DNA of 64,000 nt. Source: Pteria penguin (taxonomy: Eukaryota; Mollusca; Bivalvia; Pterioida; Pteriidae). The notes beneath the pieces are model-generated. The model was not told where the DNA came from. It was given only the letters and a program-made list of their open reading frames with translations, and did not search any database. Every line of letters begins with the position of its first letter. Positions within the stretch are counted from its first letter, which is position 1. The DNA lies in the NCBI GenBank assembly GCA_035048485.1, contig CM068585.1, forward strand, positions 1,791,001 through 1,855,000. The letters run 5' to 3'. Below, piece by piece: positions 63,116-64,000 of this stretch. The position numbers were made by a program, and so were the translations under genes.

Positions 63116-64000
63116 TCATCATGTTTAACTAAGAGACCGTCCGTTACACTGTTGCATACGACCTGAAACTCAAATCAAGCACACTTAACTACTTTTCATC
63201 TCTTATTATACTCGTGAAAGTGCCTTGAAGGAAAAAGAAACTGTTCGTTCTTAATAAAGCTTAACTATTCTAAATACAGCCTTCAAAGATGATGTCATTG
63301 ATGACCTTCAATCCTTACTTTATCATTCACCTATGTATATGTATATATGACCTGTATAAACTATAATATAATTTACACTTTAAGTACCAGCTTTATTACT
63401 GTAACTATTGACAATTTTTATGTTGTTTACTACGCAGAAATTATATAAAAATTAACATATTGACGACGAGCGTTGCTCTGTTTATGGCTAGTCAATTTCC
63501 CACATCGCGCGATCGCTCCAGCACAGTTTATGGCTAGTCAATTTCCCACACCGCGCGATCGCTCCAGCACAGTTTATGGCTAGTCAATTTCCCAGCACAG
63601 TTTATGGCTAGTCAATTTCCCACATCGCGCGATCGCTCCAGCACAGTTTATGGCTAGTCAATTTCCCACATCGCGCGATCGCTCCAGCACAGTTTATGGC
63701 TAGTCAATTTCCCACACCGCGCAATCGCTCCAGCATGTTTAAACGAAAAGACCGTTGCTTACATTGTCGAACACGACGTGAAATCCTAACTGTTTTCATC
63801 TCTCAATATAACTAAGACAGTGCATAGTAGGAAAAAGAAACTGTTCGTTCTCAACAGAATTTAACCATTCTAAGTTCCCTGTTCGTTCTCAACAGAATTT
63901 AACCATTCTAAGTTCCCTGTTCGTTCTCAACAGAACTTGACCATTCTAAGATTCCTAGTTGGTTACCTTCAATCCTTGATTCATCATTCACCCAGAAAGA
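63116..64000. repeat. Diverged direct duplication (about 63116-63340 and 63737-64000)
   Basis: GTTTAACTAAGAGACCGTCC... TTTTCATCTCT... GGAAAAAGAAACTGTTCGTT... TTCAATCCTT... ATCATTCACC at 63120-63332 recurs with many differences at 63738-64000. The second copy contains an extra expansion of a 38-bp unit (CCTGTTCGTTCTCAACAGAA then TTTAACCATTCTAAGTTC), about 3.5 copies at 63835-63955. Confidence 0.75.
63478..63736. repeat. 46-bp tandem repeat with GCGCGATCGC core, about 5.5 copies
   Basis: The unit is AGTTTATGGCTAGTCAATTT then CCCACATCGCGCGATCGCTCCAGCAC. One copy (about 63590) is a deleted short form. The CG-rich palindromic core stands out in AT-rich surroundings. It sits between the two halves of the duplication at 63116-64000. 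Confidence 0.93.

Noticed and set aside
1..64000. A nested single-exon MAB21-like gene, known inside vertebrate NBEA and LRBA introns
   Set aside because: No frame of the needed length (about 360 codons) exists in the window. It could still lie in the intron beyond position 1.

Overview
The window is AT-rich animal DNA. It is dominated by one large, partly covered gene on the minus strand: an LRBA/neurobeachin-type BEACH scaffold gene. I assembled 37 consecutive internal exons between 61267 and 16911 by hand. Each has AG/GT borders, and every junction keeps phase. The exons sum to 6006 nt, exactly 2002 open codons. They run from the N-terminal armadillo-like region, through a concanavalin/laminin-G-like domain, a long helical region, a disordered acidic linker with a candidate PKA-anchoring helix, and the DUF1088-like region, into the start of the PH-BEACH domain. 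The first exon(s), the rest of the PH domain, BEACH and WD40 lie outside the window or were not found. The short spellings I compared lean to LRBA more than to neurobeachin.

The organism is most likely a bivalve mollusc. Three tRNA-derived SINEs with (CAAT)n tails, and a 2.5-kb repeat with GGCCCA/TGGGCC and GAGCC/GGCTC hairpin ends, are of the sort I associate with bivalve genomes. This is inference; I could not run a search.

Layout: 1-16910 is intronic or 3' territory made mostly of satellite arrays (28, 75, 37, 41, 61 and 46 bp units), a Tigger-like element, a MITE and a SINE. 16911-25911 holds exons 37-30 with large minisatellites, including a 2.4-kb 36-bp array. 26894-33475 holds exons 29-24 and one 2.5-kb repeat copy. 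33721-40598 holds the second copy, exons 23-19 and a hAT-like element. 41652-49695 holds exons 18-9, a second hAT-like element and a duplicated exon 12. 51994-61267 holds exons 8-1 with more TIR elements, two SINEs and a 920-bp tandem duplication. 61965-64000 is again satellite.

The most unusual pattern is that at least seven exon borders have been copied into the adjoining intron. The copies carry an exon edge plus its splice site and lie downstream of a real donor (exons 8, 10, 13, 30, 35) or upstream of a real acceptor (exons 12, 19). The gene is thus lined with arrays of decoy or alternative splice sites. Exons 28-31 are all phase 1/1 with lengths divisible by three, which would allow modular splicing of the acidic linker.
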